From: Telmatactis stephensoni
Taxonomy: Eukaryota; Cnidaria; Anthozoa; Actiniaria; Isophelliidae
Direction: 5' to 3'
Assembly: GCA_029948255.1 (NCBI GenBank)
Contig: JALIZF010001776.1
Coordinates: 1 to 64,000, forward strand
DNA: 64,000 nucleotides
Part shown: piece by piece, positions 58,101 through 64,000 of the stretch
Layout: each line of letters starts with the position of its first letter
How positions within the stretch are numbered: position 1 is the first letter of the stretch
The notes under the pieces: generated by a model
Seen by the model: only the letters and a program-made list of their open reading frames with translations
Databases searched by the model: none
Told to the model about the DNA's origin: nothing
Program-made: the position numbers and the translations under genes

Positions 58101-58829
58101 TGATTGCATATCAAATAAAATGCAGATGAGCAATCACTGATACATGATATATATCAAAACTCGATACATTGAAGTTCTACTTCGAAAAGGAATATTAATA
58201 GGTCCCAATTTCCACTGTTTCTGAGCATCTATCCCCAATGTAAACATACTGTGACGTCATTATGCGATAAGGCAATTGTGTTCTGCCCAAACGTAAAGGT
58301 CAGAAAAATTTGATAATGATTTCTTGGAAGAATTATGCACCGAATGCAAAGCGCACATTTCAAATGGCGCCATCAGAATTAAACGAAATGATCCAGGTGT
58401 TAACATGGTGTTGATCTGAAACAGTTCCAACACTGGACCCTTTCTGCAGGTCCAAAAAAGAGAGCGGATTTGTTTCATATGCTAGAACGCCTCGTGTGGG
58501 CTTAGGGGGTGTTTACATTACACTAGGATCATCCTAGCACTGAGGCGAATCATCCTACCTGCTATAATACATTTACTGCATTGTTTAGTAGGATGATCCT
58601 AGTACCCAAAGCGAAGACACAAATTTCCATGTGAACAGAATGCAATAAATGTATAACAGGTAGGATGATTCGCTTGCTAGGATGATCCTAGTGTTAGGAT
58701 GATCCTAGTGCCATGTAAACACCCCTAAGTTTAGATAATTAGTTATTGTATAGAAACTGTACCTAGATCGTCTGTTCTTGCTGTAAGAATAGCTGCCTCG
58801 CCTCTTCCTTTACTTGTCAAAGCATAAAT
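34122..58829 (-). CDS. Fibronectin type III protein with disordered tail, 3' part
   Basis: Exons on the minus strand: 58829-58763 (last strand of an FN3 domain, IYALTSKGRGEAAILTARTD), 41699-41503 (FN3 core, ILIQWDHPPRPLGRINSYEV then NTEYIVT), 41198-41126 (VSAWTSEGRCESLPAKKRT), 41055-40967 (APRLLGTSKSYVRVYC), 40447-40291 (acidic Asp run then KTAKQNNSKRATNKSKS), 39130-39036, 38402-38318, 37432-37356, possibly 36599-36569, and a last exon of about 34345-34122 (SRGSSDSDEKDRFVANKRY, stop at 34122-34124). Junctions are GT/AG and the reading phases agree throughout the chain. The exon at 58.8 kb joins that at 41.7 kb in frame (TDDL/ASHAPPKP), implying a 17 kb intron. FN3 domains usually mediate protein binding; their spacing resembles usherin-type FN3 repeats. 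No membrane helix or enzyme domain is visible. The FN3 exons are strong, the tail exons moderate, and the 36.6 kb exon weak. The gene continues right of the window. Confidence 0.72.
34412..34558. mobile_element. MITE family E at left edge of satellite
   Basis: TAGAGCGGTTTTCATATGAG and, inverted, TCATATGAAAACCGTTCTA. The interior repeats ACCGTACCGTGACCGTG-type sequence. A partial copy (CGGCGGTTTTAGTATGAGTG) follows at about 34607. Confidence 0.75.
34560..36270 (+). repeat. Palindromic satellite, period 158 then 106 bp
   Basis: Built from short blocks such as TACGTACTACAGTACGT, TTTACATACTATACTACG and AATTGTACGAGATGCTGG. Landmarks repeat at 34757, 34915, 35073 and 35231 (period 158), then 35498, 35604, 35710 and 35816 (period 106, with an added GTAATTGTACTACAGTACTA block). 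All forward frames stay largely open, which explains the many Tyr/Thr-rich translations; they are not genes. It lies in an intron near the 3' end of the FN3 gene. Confidence 0.9.
36277..36425. mobile_element. MITE family E at right edge of satellite
   Basis: TAGAGTAGATTTCGTATGAG and its inverse, with TA on each side. The interior has CGGCACGGTTACGGCA-type sequence, parallel to the copy at 34412. Confidence 0.78.
36583..37209 (+). repeat. Tandem repeat, five units of about 122-127 bp
   Basis: Units start at about 36583, 36704, 36831, 36957 and 37081 with TTGTTACGCTTTCTGCTTG and end with GCACGCCCACACTAG. They differ by only a few bases. On the minus strand each unit includes a copy of the sequence at the start of the weak FN3-gene exon 36599-36569. 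Confidence 0.9.
37707..38274 (+). repeat. Very long TGAC/GACT microsatellite (about 570 bp)
   Basis: Essentially uninterrupted tetranucleotide repeat, with one extra C near 38190 and small variants at the ends. It lies in the intron between the FN3-gene exons at 38318 and 37432. The opposite-strand Ser/Gln/Val translation is an artefact. Confidence 0.97.
38782..39003. mobile_element. MITE family G copy 1 (CACTAGGATCATCCTAG)
   Basis: Ends GGGGGTGTTAACATGACACT and, inverted, GTCATGTAAACACCTCC. Both arms contain ATCATCCTACCTGCTATACA and CTAGGATGATCCTAG. The second copy is at 58506-58733. Confidence 0.82.
39645..39776 (+). repeat. CAA/TAA trinucleotide microsatellite
   Basis: Mixed ACAACAATAACAACA run of about 130 bp in an intron of the FN3 gene. 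The poly-Leu, poly-Val and poly-Thr frames here are artefacts. Confidence 0.95.
40081..40175 (+). repeat. AACG/AAAC tetranucleotide microsatellite
   Basis: CGAACGAACGAACG and CAAACAAACAAACG runs in an intron of the FN3 gene. Confidence 0.9.
40382..40430 (+). repeat. ATC trinucleotide repeat inside an exon
   Basis: ATCATCATC run on the plus strand that encodes the Asp-rich stretch of the minus-strand FN3-gene exon 40447-40291. Length variation here would change the number of Asp residues without shifting the frame. Confidence 0.8.
41220..41389 (+). repeat. GAAA/GGAA microsatellite
   Basis: GAAAGAAA followed by about 25 GGAA units in the intron between FN3 exons 41503 and 41198. The Pro/Phe/Leu/Ser frames on the minus strand are artefacts. 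Confidence 0.95.
42566..42866. mobile_element. MITE with CACTGG ends and TTTCCTAGATATTTCC repeats
   Basis: Ends CACTGGAAACTTTTGC and, inverted, CACTGGGAAATTTTGC. The interior contains about eight near-copies of AGGAAATATCTAGGAAA in both orientations. Target duplication not evident. It lies in the 17 kb intron of the FN3 gene. Confidence 0.72.
43037..43661. mobile_element. Mutator-like MITE, 9-bp TSD
   Basis: Ends CAATCTCGTACCCAGAGCC and its inverse, about 50 bp of terminal repeat, flanked by GTTTTCGAA on both sides (43028-43036, 43662-43670). An exact 9-bp duplication is the signature of Mutator-like elements. Confidence 0.85.
44165..44560 (+). repeat. Repeat R copy 1
   Basis: Order of blocks: AAAATTGGGGACTGCTGGCA, ACAGGCCGACAAACTACCAG, GAGCGGAAGTACCAGCG, CGCTACCCCCATCCTTAGCA, GTGACTGAGGCTTTCAATGT, then GACCGGAGCACACCGCTCAT and GTACGTGTGGGATATCAAG. 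The same blocks recur in the same order at 51765 and 56695 and inverted at 53790. No open frame is conserved among copies. Confidence 0.78.
44903..45122. mobile_element. MITE family B, clean copy, TTA TSD
   Basis: Perfect AGGCGCTGTTACACTGTGCA termini, TTA on both sides (44900-44902, 45123-45125). The arms hold CAGCAACTTGTCTC and GAGACAAGTTGCTG. Closely related to 11757-12127. Confidence 0.88.
45123..45833 (+). repeat. Unit R downstream block, copy 1, left of TTAA element 5
   Basis: CTGAAATCTAAATCAGTAAA, TCTGGACATTTGTAAATTTG and CTATGGTCAGGGGATTCCCC correspond to blocks at 53000-53170, 54520-54700 and 57830-57950. The block resumes at 50109 with AACTCGACCTGTGATTGG. Confidence 0.68.
47588..47835. 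mobile_element. MITE family A, right end degraded, inside the palindrome
   Basis: AGAGACCATAATACTAAGAG and TGATGTCTGTGCGATGTTCG at the left, with an inverted GGCTATTTTTAGTAACTTCG block in the right arm. The right end stops after GAACATCGCTACGAGC. Confidence 0.75.
48208..48361. mobile_element. MITE family A, internally deleted, inside the palindrome
   Basis: About 154 bp, with both CAAGAGACCATAATACTAAG ends intact and the middle reduced to about 20 bp. Its right part is the mirror image of the 47588 copy. Confidence 0.8.
50109..50640 (+). repeat. Unit R downstream block, copy 1, right of TTAA element 5
   Basis: AACTCGACCTGTGATTGGAT and GATATGACAAACTAA match 53178, 54698 and 57955. TTTTCAAGTCTGAAAACTAA at 50200 recalls 53000. 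The rest is AT-rich with no gene. Confidence 0.62.
50645..51020 (+). repeat. ATCGATTA-type imperfect minisatellite
   Basis: More than 25 variants of TATCGATTAC, TATCGATACTATCGATTACC and ATCATCGATTACTA. Confidence 0.9.
51479..51563. repeat. Hairpin, about 85 bp
   Basis: ATAAAGAACGGAGAGCGTG and TTATATC pair with GATATAACACGCTCTCTCG and TTCTTTAT across a 24-bp loop. Confidence 0.7.
51765..52380 (+). repeat. Repeat R copy 2
   Basis: AAAATTGGGGACTGCTGGCA, CTACCCCCATCCTTAGCAAA, GTGACTGAGGCTTTCAATGT, a T-rich tract (about 51945-52090) replacing other sequence, then CACCGCTCATGTACTCACGG and GTACGTGTGGGATATCAA. Confidence 0.75.
52381..53400 (+). repeat. Unit R downstream block, copy 2
   Basis: AATCTGAAAACTAAATCCGT, TTAGTAATTTGGGTTAG and TTCAAAACTCGACGTGTGG match the copies at 45650, 54520 and 57830. 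A 115-bp hairpin MITE has inserted at 52676-52790. No gene. Confidence 0.62.
52676..52790. mobile_element. Near-perfect hairpin MITE, 115 bp, 9-bp TSD
   Basis: Begins TAGACTGTTTCAATAAGTCG and ends with its near-inverse; the stem is almost perfect, with a tiny loop. CTACTTTCC lies on both sides (52667-52675, 52791-52799). It shares TAGACT ends and the 9-bp duplication with 63250-63431. Confidence 0.88.
53425..53500 (+). repeat. Poly-C runs and CA microsatellite
   Basis: Two copies of AAGATATATAAGNTTACAGC followed by C-runs, the second leading into ACACACAC. Confidence 0.9.
53790..54185 (-). repeat. Repeat R copy 3, inverted
   Basis: Reads GCCGTGGGTACATGAGCGG, then CATTGAAAGCCTCAGTCACG, TGCTAAGGATGGGGGTAGCG, GTAGTTTGTCGGCCTGTCAG and CCCCAATTTTC, the reverse order of copies 1 and 2. 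Confidence 0.75.
54186..55112 (+). repeat. Unit R downstream block, copy 3, and unassigned sequence
   Basis: AAACCTAAATCTGT, ATATGAAAGGCATATACATT, CTCTGGTCAGGGGATTCCCC and ACACGACGTGTGATTGGGT (54700) match other copies. 54760-55112 shows nothing recognisable. Confidence 0.55.
55113..55593. mobile_element. TTAA element 6, 481 bp
   Basis: Ends AGTCCCTATGACATA and its inverse, with TTAA on both sides (55109-55112, 55594-55597). The arms pair over about 150 bp with moderate divergence (AACCTTTATATCT-type and TTTTACGTCATCACATTTGC). Confidence 0.82.
55766..56039. mobile_element. MITE with CTGTGGTTTTCGATATT ends
   Basis: GTGGTTTTCGATATTCTGCG and AACTCTGACCTTCAAA at the left are mirrored by TTTGAAAGTCAGAGTT and ATAATACCGAAAACCGC at the right. 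Confidence 0.65.
56431..56690 (+). mobile_element. tRNA-derived SINE
   Basis: The head reads like a tRNA gene: TAGCTCAGTTGTTAGTGCGC is an A box in context, and GAGTTAATTCTC about 40 bp on is a damaged B box (consensus GGTTCGANTCC). A conserved tail with GAGCAGTGATGGAAAG and GCACCGTCGGCTTCC follows. The mismatched B box and tail argue for a SINE, not a working tRNA gene. Confidence 0.65.
56695..57400 (+). repeat. Repeat R copy 4, with a nested MITE
   Basis: GGGGACATCTGGCCGGAAGT, CGCTACCCCCAATCTTAGCA, GTGACTGAGGCTTTCAATGC, then after the MITE at 57010-57228 the block GAGACCGGAGCACAACCACT and CACTTATGAGATATCACG. Confidence 0.72.
57010..57228. mobile_element. MITE with AGCTTACGCGACTCACCCG ends
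   Basis: CTTACGCGACTCACCCGAAA and GGGCGTATGGGTAG at the left pair with CTACCCATACTCC and TTTTCGGTCTTGTCGCGTAG at the right. Confidence 0.72.
57400..58016 (+). repeat. Unit R downstream block, copy 4
   Basis: TTGTCAGACATTCACAGTAA, CTAGGGGATCCCCCCACTCT and CTCAACATGCGATTGGCTAA correspond to the blocks at 45800/50109, 53160 and 54690. No gene recognised. Confidence 0.58.
58017..58277. mobile_element. MITE with AATTGCCCTATCGCATAATG ends
   Basis: About 27-bp inverted termini ending in TGACGTCAC. The arms are otherwise weakly paired. Confidence 0.72.
58506..58733. mobile_element. MITE family G copy 2
   Basis: GGGGGTGTTTACATTACACT and inverted AGTGCCATGTAAACACCCC, with internal ATCATCCTACCTGCTATA and CTAGGATGATCCTAG as in 38782-39003. 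It lies 30 bp downstream of the FN3 exon donor at 58763. Confidence 0.82.
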
Positions 58830-60062
58830 CTGAAAAAGAACCGTAAAGCTGTCATCATAACCTTACTTCAATTATTGCGCTAAAAAATTTGCACTTTACG
58901 TTTCTTATTCGTATTTTGGGATCATTTATAAATAATCTTACACTGACAACCACAGATTGCCTTGCTGGTCAGGCTTAATAGTCCAGCAATTTGGTGCAAT
59001 AATTGTTCACTTTGAGGTAAAAGCACCAAATTTGGCACAGTTGTAGTATTCGATGAGCTGATTAATTTAAGCTATGGATCCCACATGAATTCGTTCAGGG
59101 GGGGTCAAATGTGACACTTAGGGGGGTAGGGTAGGTCAAATCTACCAAGAAAATTATAAAATGCAGACAACACCACCCAGACAGTGCAAAACATACCAAA
59201 AGTTTGCTGTTGGATCTGTTTGTTAAGTCTAGCTATGGATCCATCCAAGATTCGATCAGGGGGTCTAAATATTTCACTTTGGGGGGTAGGGTAAGTCAAA
59301 TTTACCTAAAATAATCTAAAATGCAGACAACACTACCCGGACAGTGCGAAACTTACCAAAAGTTTGCTTTTAGATCTGTTTGTTAATTCTAGCTATAACA
59401 CCGTCCAATTGTTTATCAGGGGGGGTTGAGTATCACACTTAGGGGGGTAGGGTAAGTCAAATTTAACTGGGCTAAAACAACCTAAAATGGAGACAGCACC
59501 ACCCAGACAGTACGAAACATACCAAAAGTTTGCTATTGAATCTGTTTGTCAATTCTAGCTATGGCACTGTCCATAAGATTTGATCAGGGGGGTGCTAAAT
59601 ATTTCACTTTGGGGGATAGGGTAAGTCAAATTTACCTAAAATATTTTAAAATGCAGACAACACTACCCAGACAGTACGAAACATACCAGAACTTTGCTAT
59701 TAGATCTGTTTGTTAGTTCTAGTTATGGTTCCACCCAACAGCCCAACACAAAATATTCAGTACGAGGCTCAGGGGAATAATGCTTAGTGGTGAGCAACTA
59801 AACAAATGTTCAGTCTTGCACCACAAAGCATTATTCCCCAGAGCCTCAAACTGATTCTTTTGTGTGTGGCAACTCAAACATATGTCGAAAGTGGACTATT
59901 CAAAACACAGAAAATATTTTCCAGACAGCGCCAGGCATACCAGAATGTTTTAGATCTCTTAGCTCCTGCTTATATGGCGAAAAGTTGTCTCGGCTAACCG
60001 AGTTACCCTGGGCGAGATGAGTTTTCGTGTATTTCTCCTATGGAGAATTTAACTCATCTCAG

Positions 60063-60341
60063 CAAGAGAGCATAATACTAAGAGAGCGAAGCTCAGTATT
60101 GATGTCTGTGCCATGTTCGTGGCGGCTAAGGCTATTTTTAGTAACTTTGCCATCGCGTGCGCAAGGCACTTAAACAATAGAATTCAAACGGTCCCTTCCG
60201 CGCGCACGCCAAAAAGCAAATTCTATTGGTTGAGGGCCTTGCGCGCGCGACTGGCGAAGTTACTAAAAATAGCCTTAGCCGCCACGAACATGGCACAGAC
60301 ATCAATACTGAGCTTCGCTCTCTTAGTATTATGGTCTCTTG
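60063..60341. mobile_element. MITE family A, complete copy, 7-bp TSD
   Basis: Ends CAAGAGAGCATAATACTAAG and inverted CTTAGTATTATGGTCTCTTG, with ATCTCAG on both sides (60056-60062, 60342-60348). Best copy for defining the family: 279 bp, GGCTATTTTTAGTAACTTTG in both arms. It sits inside an older inverted repeat (GAGATGAGTT and GGGATGAGTTGTCTCG). Confidence 0.88.
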
Positions 60342-60883
60342 ATCTCAGTTAAATGAACAACTCAGGGATGAGTTGTCTCGTCTCGATCGGCTGATAGGGT
60401 AACCCTGGCAGGCAGAACAAGTTTCTCATATAAACACATAACTCGTCTGCCCAGGGCGAGACAGCTCGAACAAAAACAAAGGAAATGTTTTATTCCTTGT
60501 CTCCGGGGCCAAAGTATTACTTCATTCCATGTACATGCTCTGTGAAATTGTCTCGGGGTGGGGGATGTCTTCGATAGATGTGACAACGTTTCTCCATATA
60601 AACAGGGCCTAAATTAATTCTAGCTATGCATCCATCCAAAATTCTATCAGAGGTGGTCAGAGGTGGGGAAAGGGAGTTGGGACACTAAGGGGGGAGAGTA
60701 AGGCAAATTTAGCTAAAAACGTGAAATACAGCTAATTGTAACGAGAAAGTGTCAAAAAGTACCAGCAAATTAATTAATGAAGAGATCGGCTGATTAATAT
60801 TTGGTACAGATCTCCCAAAATATTCTATGTTCTATGTTGAAGGTCTCCAAGACAGTTTTCAGTTCTATGAATAAAGCCAACAT

Positions 60884-61515
60884 AAGATAAGAGAGGAAAA
60901 CTTGTTAATGGGGCGCGTGCCGTGATGATTCCCATCTGTGCTAGTTCTTAGTAACCGGATGCAGTTTAATTTTCGTCTTACCCTACTCTCGTGCATTGAA
61001 AATTTGAATGAGTGGAATTTGCCGATTTGAGCTTCATAAAATCACACAATCGATATCAAATTTATTCCAGATTCCACGAAAAAGCCATCTGATGTCCTAT
61101 TAATAACACACATAAAAAAGTTTTTCTCATCGAAATGAGTGAAAATGTTGGAGTAACTCAATGACATGTGACACACATCAGTAGCGCGCGCATTTCCGCT
61201 AAAATTTCTTTCAAAAACACAACAAAATCCTCGACGTTTTTGCCTCTTTTTCCATCAAAATTGTTCGTTTGTTAGCAAAAATTACACACTTTTGATACTA
61301 GATAATATAAACAACAGCAGAGCTAAGAAAACTTCGATTTAACGCTGTTTTTGAAAACACATATCTGCACTAAACGGTTTTTGTGGGTCCTAAAGTGTCA
61401 AATTATGACGCATGGGAGGTAGGGTAGGACGAAAATTGATCTGGTTACTAAAATATAGCACTGATGAGAATCATCACGGCGCGTGCCCCATTAACAAGTT
61501 TCCCTCTTATTTATG
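60884..61515. mobile_element. MITE with AACTTGTTAATGGGGC ends
   Basis: About 55 bp of inverted terminus including AACTTGTTAATGGGGCGCG and CCGTGATGATTC; an inner pair GTAGGACGAAAATTGATCTG and AATTTTCGTCTTACCCTAC also mirrors. Confidence 0.75.
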
Positions 61516-62210
61516 CTCTCTTGATAAAGCTCTGGTGAGCTTCACACTGACAAGGCCTCTGCTTTGAAGCTAGATAGTAATTTCTCAAGATTTTTCAAAA
61601 AATTCCTAAAACAAACGTTCGTCATCTTTTTTGCTTGATATTTGTAAAGAATTTTTGCCAGAGCCTTGTTCTCGATGGCGCGTGTGACTTCACCTTAAGA
61701 ATTTTTAAACAAAATGTAGATGCAGAAGTTTATTTTTTGAAACCAATGTTTGTTTGAACTTTATAGCCTATTTGAGCTTATAACACACAACAAACACGTT
61801 AAGATTTTCATAAGAATAGCATTTTAATAATGCAGTACTCTTGGGTAAGCTCAGTGCATGTGATATGGTGGCACTTGATACACTGTACCATTTCAGTCTG
61901 TTATCAAAGCTATGTAACCATGCTGGAATGAAAGCTCAGCTAACAAAACTATCGGTGTTAAACAAAGTCCTTCACATTTTTCTACCTATATATTTATCAG
62001 TTAGACTACAGAAAGCCGCGTGCCCGTGGCGTGATAGATGCACGATAGAAAATATAAAGAACCCTTAACAAACGTAAGAGAGCAACTCTAATTTGTCTGC
62101 ATTTTAGGGTGTTTTAGGTAAATCTGACCTACCCTACCCCCCATAAGTGTGATACTCAACCCCCCCCCCCCCCACTCCCCCGATAGACTGTTGAGTGGAA
62201 CCATAACTAG

Positions 62211-62402
62211 AAATGAAATGAAATGAAATTTTTGCATTTATATAGTGCAAATATCTATATGTATATAATCAAATACGCTAAGAGTTTGTTAGTAAGGACA
62301 GTCGACTGTTGTACCGGGCGACAATCCCCTACTCTTATGCGAATAGCTCAACAGGTTCTTTAATGTCCCCCATTTACTAGGTTAAGGAAGGGATGGGAGA
62401 CA

Positions 62403-62436
<34 letters not shown>

Positions 62437-62447
62437 GTACACTAACA
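62211..62447 (-). repeat. Dispersed repeat inserted in right arm of palindrome
   Basis: Breaks a 170-bp unit between CATAACTAGAA and AACAAACAGATC. Starts with AAATGAAATGAAATTTTTGC, contains GGGAAGGGATGGGAG-like sequence and ends with AAGTCCTTATCCGAGAAGAC. It has no inverted ends; class unknown. Confidence 0.55.
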
Positions 62448-63249
62448 AACAGATCTAAAAGCAAAGTTCTGGTATGTTTTGTACTGTCTGGGTAGTGTTG
62501 TCTGCATTTTAAAATATTTTAGGTAAATTTGACTTACCCTATCCCCCAAAGTGAAATATTTAGCACCCCCCTGATCAAATCTTATGGACAGTGCCATAGC
62601 TAGAATTGACAAACAGATTCAATAGCAAACTTTTGGTATGTTTCGTACTGTCTGGGTGGTGCTGTCTCCATTTTAGGTTGTTTTAGCCCAGTTAAATTTG
62701 ACTTACCCTACCCCCCTAAGTGTGATACTCAACCCCCCCTGATAAATAATTGGACGGTGTTATAGCTAGAATTAACAAACAGATCTAAAAGCAAACTTTT
62801 GGTAAGTTTCGCACTGTCCGGGTAGTGTTGTCTGCATTTTAGATTATTTTAGGTAAATTTGACTTACCCTACCCCCCAAAGTGAAATATTTAGCCCCCCC
62901 CCCTGATCGAATCTTGGATGGATCCATAGCTAGACTTAACAAACAGATCCAACAGCAAACTTTTGGTATGTTTTGCACTGTCTGGGTGGTGTTGTCTGCA
63001 TTTTATAATTTTCTTGGTAGATTTGACCTACCCTACCCCCCTAAGTGTCAAATTTGACTCCCCCTGGACGAATTCAAGTGGGATCCATAGCTTAAATTAA
63101 TCAGCTCATCGAATACTACAACTGTGCCAAATTTGGTGCTTTTACCTCAAAGTGAACAATTAGGCCATTTTTCTGCACCAAATTGCTGGACTATAATGAG
63201 ACATGCATTACTGACGTACATTTGAAGGACCCACGTATGGTATGGACAC

Positions 63250-63431
63250 TAGACTTGCTCCAAGTCTCGCTCGTTGATGTTTTCCGTTGTTTGGGCTTCC
63301 TGTGTCGTTATTCGGATTCTCGGTTTACGAGCACTCTCCGAGGGGAGCGCTCGTAAACCGAGAATCCGAATAACGACACAGGAAGCCCAAACAACGGAAA
63401 ACATCAACGAGCGAGACTTGGAGCAAGTCTA
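63250..63431. mobile_element. Near-perfect hairpin MITE, 182 bp, 9-bp TSD
   Basis: Begins TAGACTTGCTCCAAGTCTCG. An almost perfect 85-bp stem folds around a short loop near CTCTCCGAGGGGAG. TATGGACAC lies on both sides (63241-63249, 63432-63440). Such a well-kept stem implies a recent insertion. Confidence 0.92.
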
Positions 63432-63461
63432 TATGGACACCGGATAATACAGACATTATTC

Positions 63462-63695
63462 TTTAGGCCAAAATACACGATACAATTTTTGCTTACAACT
63501 TAGGCCAATTTACACGATACAATTTTTGCTTACAACTTGTCGTATGTCCAACAACCCTACAACTTGCTTACAACTGTTGCGTGCAACAAGTACAAAAGGT
63601 AGTGGGATTTTAAAACATTTTTTAAGACCTCACAACAGTTGTAAGCAAGTTGTAGGGTTGTTGCATGCGACAAGTTGTAAGCAAAAATTGTATTT
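63462..63695. mobile_element. MITE with TACACGATACAATTTTTGC and CAACTTGT arms
   Basis: Left end TAGGCCAAAATACACGATAC is duplicated at about 63501 (AGGCCAATTTACACGATACA). The arms GCTTACAACTTGTCGTATGT and TGCATGCGACAAGTTGTAAG pair across about 60 bp. The right terminus is truncated or replaced near 63695. Confidence 0.7.
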
Positions 63696-64000
63696 TTCAA
63701 AACCTCTGGGAATGAGAACTTTTGTTTCCACATGATATCGAAATGCCAAAGATGGATCTTATTTCCAATGTATTGTATGTTGCTAATTGAACAAATTAAA
63801 TTAAATGAACATCAGGAGATCTGTCTATTAGATTATTCAGCGTATGTGCGTGGACGTTCCAAATAGCGACTGAGACAAATTGGTATTTCAAAGACGATTA
63901 TGTAGCGAAGTTATAGATAAAGCACGTGAAAATCCATATATAGGTAGTGTTCCCAGGAGCTGTTTCGGTCTCAGCTTCTATAGGTTTGATGATTTTGAAA
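63696..64000. other. No feature recognised (right edge)
   Basis: AT-rich. A possible plus-strand acceptor (GTGTTCCCAG at about 63955) precedes an open stretch, but there is no supporting domain. Confidence 0.35.

Larger units (their letters stand above)
58979..63193. mobile_element. 4.2 kb palindromic composite element, TAA TSD
   Basis: Ends TAGTCCAGCAATTTGGTGCA and its inverse, with TAA on both sides (58976-58978, 63194-63196), a Harbinger-like target. Each arm carries four to five tandem units of about 170 bp with TCTAGCTATGGATCCATCCA, CACTTNGGGGGGTAGGGTA and ATGCAGACAACACTACCC, in mirror order (about 59070-59740 and 62090-63090). Nested inside are MITE-A (60063), a 0.6 kb MITE (60884) and a repeat at 62211. 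No transposase was found. It lies upstream of the 58.8 kb exon, presumably within an FN3-gene intron. Confidence 0.82.

Noticed and set aside
1..64000. Endogenous virus or retrotransposon
   Set aside because: No reverse transcriptase, integrase, capsid or LTR pair was recognised by eye. This is an absence of evidence, not a search result.

Overview
The window looks like nuclear DNA of an invertebrate animal. Coding exons are short and separated by AT-rich introns with GT/AG borders, the recognisable proteins are metazoan (an SLC18B1-type transporter, fibronectin-III domains, an RNase L/IRE1-type protein), and most of the sequence is DNA transposons, MITEs, fold-back palindromes and simple repeats. 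A sponge or cnidarian is plausible, but no species marker is visible. I see no rRNA gene, functional tRNA gene, CRISPR array, prokaryotic operon or virus.

Three host genes are supported, all on the minus strand. (1) 2431-5896: the 5' part of an SLC18B1-like vesicular polyamine/monoamine transporter, four exons with matching phases, running off the left side. (2) 14578-17985: an intronless gene for an ankyrin-repeat/protein-kinase/KEN-endoribonuclease protein. This is the layout of vertebrate RNase L, but with intact kinase lysine, HRD and KEN catalytic residues. It is the most interesting host gene here. (3) 34122-58829: the 3' part of a gene with fibronectin-III exons followed by a disordered Asp-rich then basic tail. 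One of its introns is about 17 kb long and filled with mobile DNA.

The rest is mobile and repetitive. 0-14 kb: transporter introns hosting a hAT-like element, MITEs and a 1.2 kb fold-back, then degenerate tandem repeats and nested MITEs. 19.2-31.7 kb: three diverged copies of one repeat unit. The first is split by a 7.8 kb PIF/Harbinger-like transposon (19959-27718). That transposon carries two divergently transcribed genes and is itself invaded by two TTAA-targeting fold-backs and two copies of one MITE. Removing the two insertions in the transposase re-opens its reading frame. 34.4-38.3 kb: a palindromic satellite with changing period, a 125-bp tandem array and a roughly 570-bp TGAC microsatellite, all in introns of the FN3 gene. 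44-58 kb: diverged direct copies of a 1.5-3 kb repeat unit, one split by a 4.3 kb TTAA palindrome. 59-63.2 kb: a second palindrome of 4.2 kb built from about 170-bp tandem units. Six elements share exact TTAA target duplications and three have exact 9-bp target duplications.

All exon models and element borders were read by eye. No alignment, folding or database search was run.
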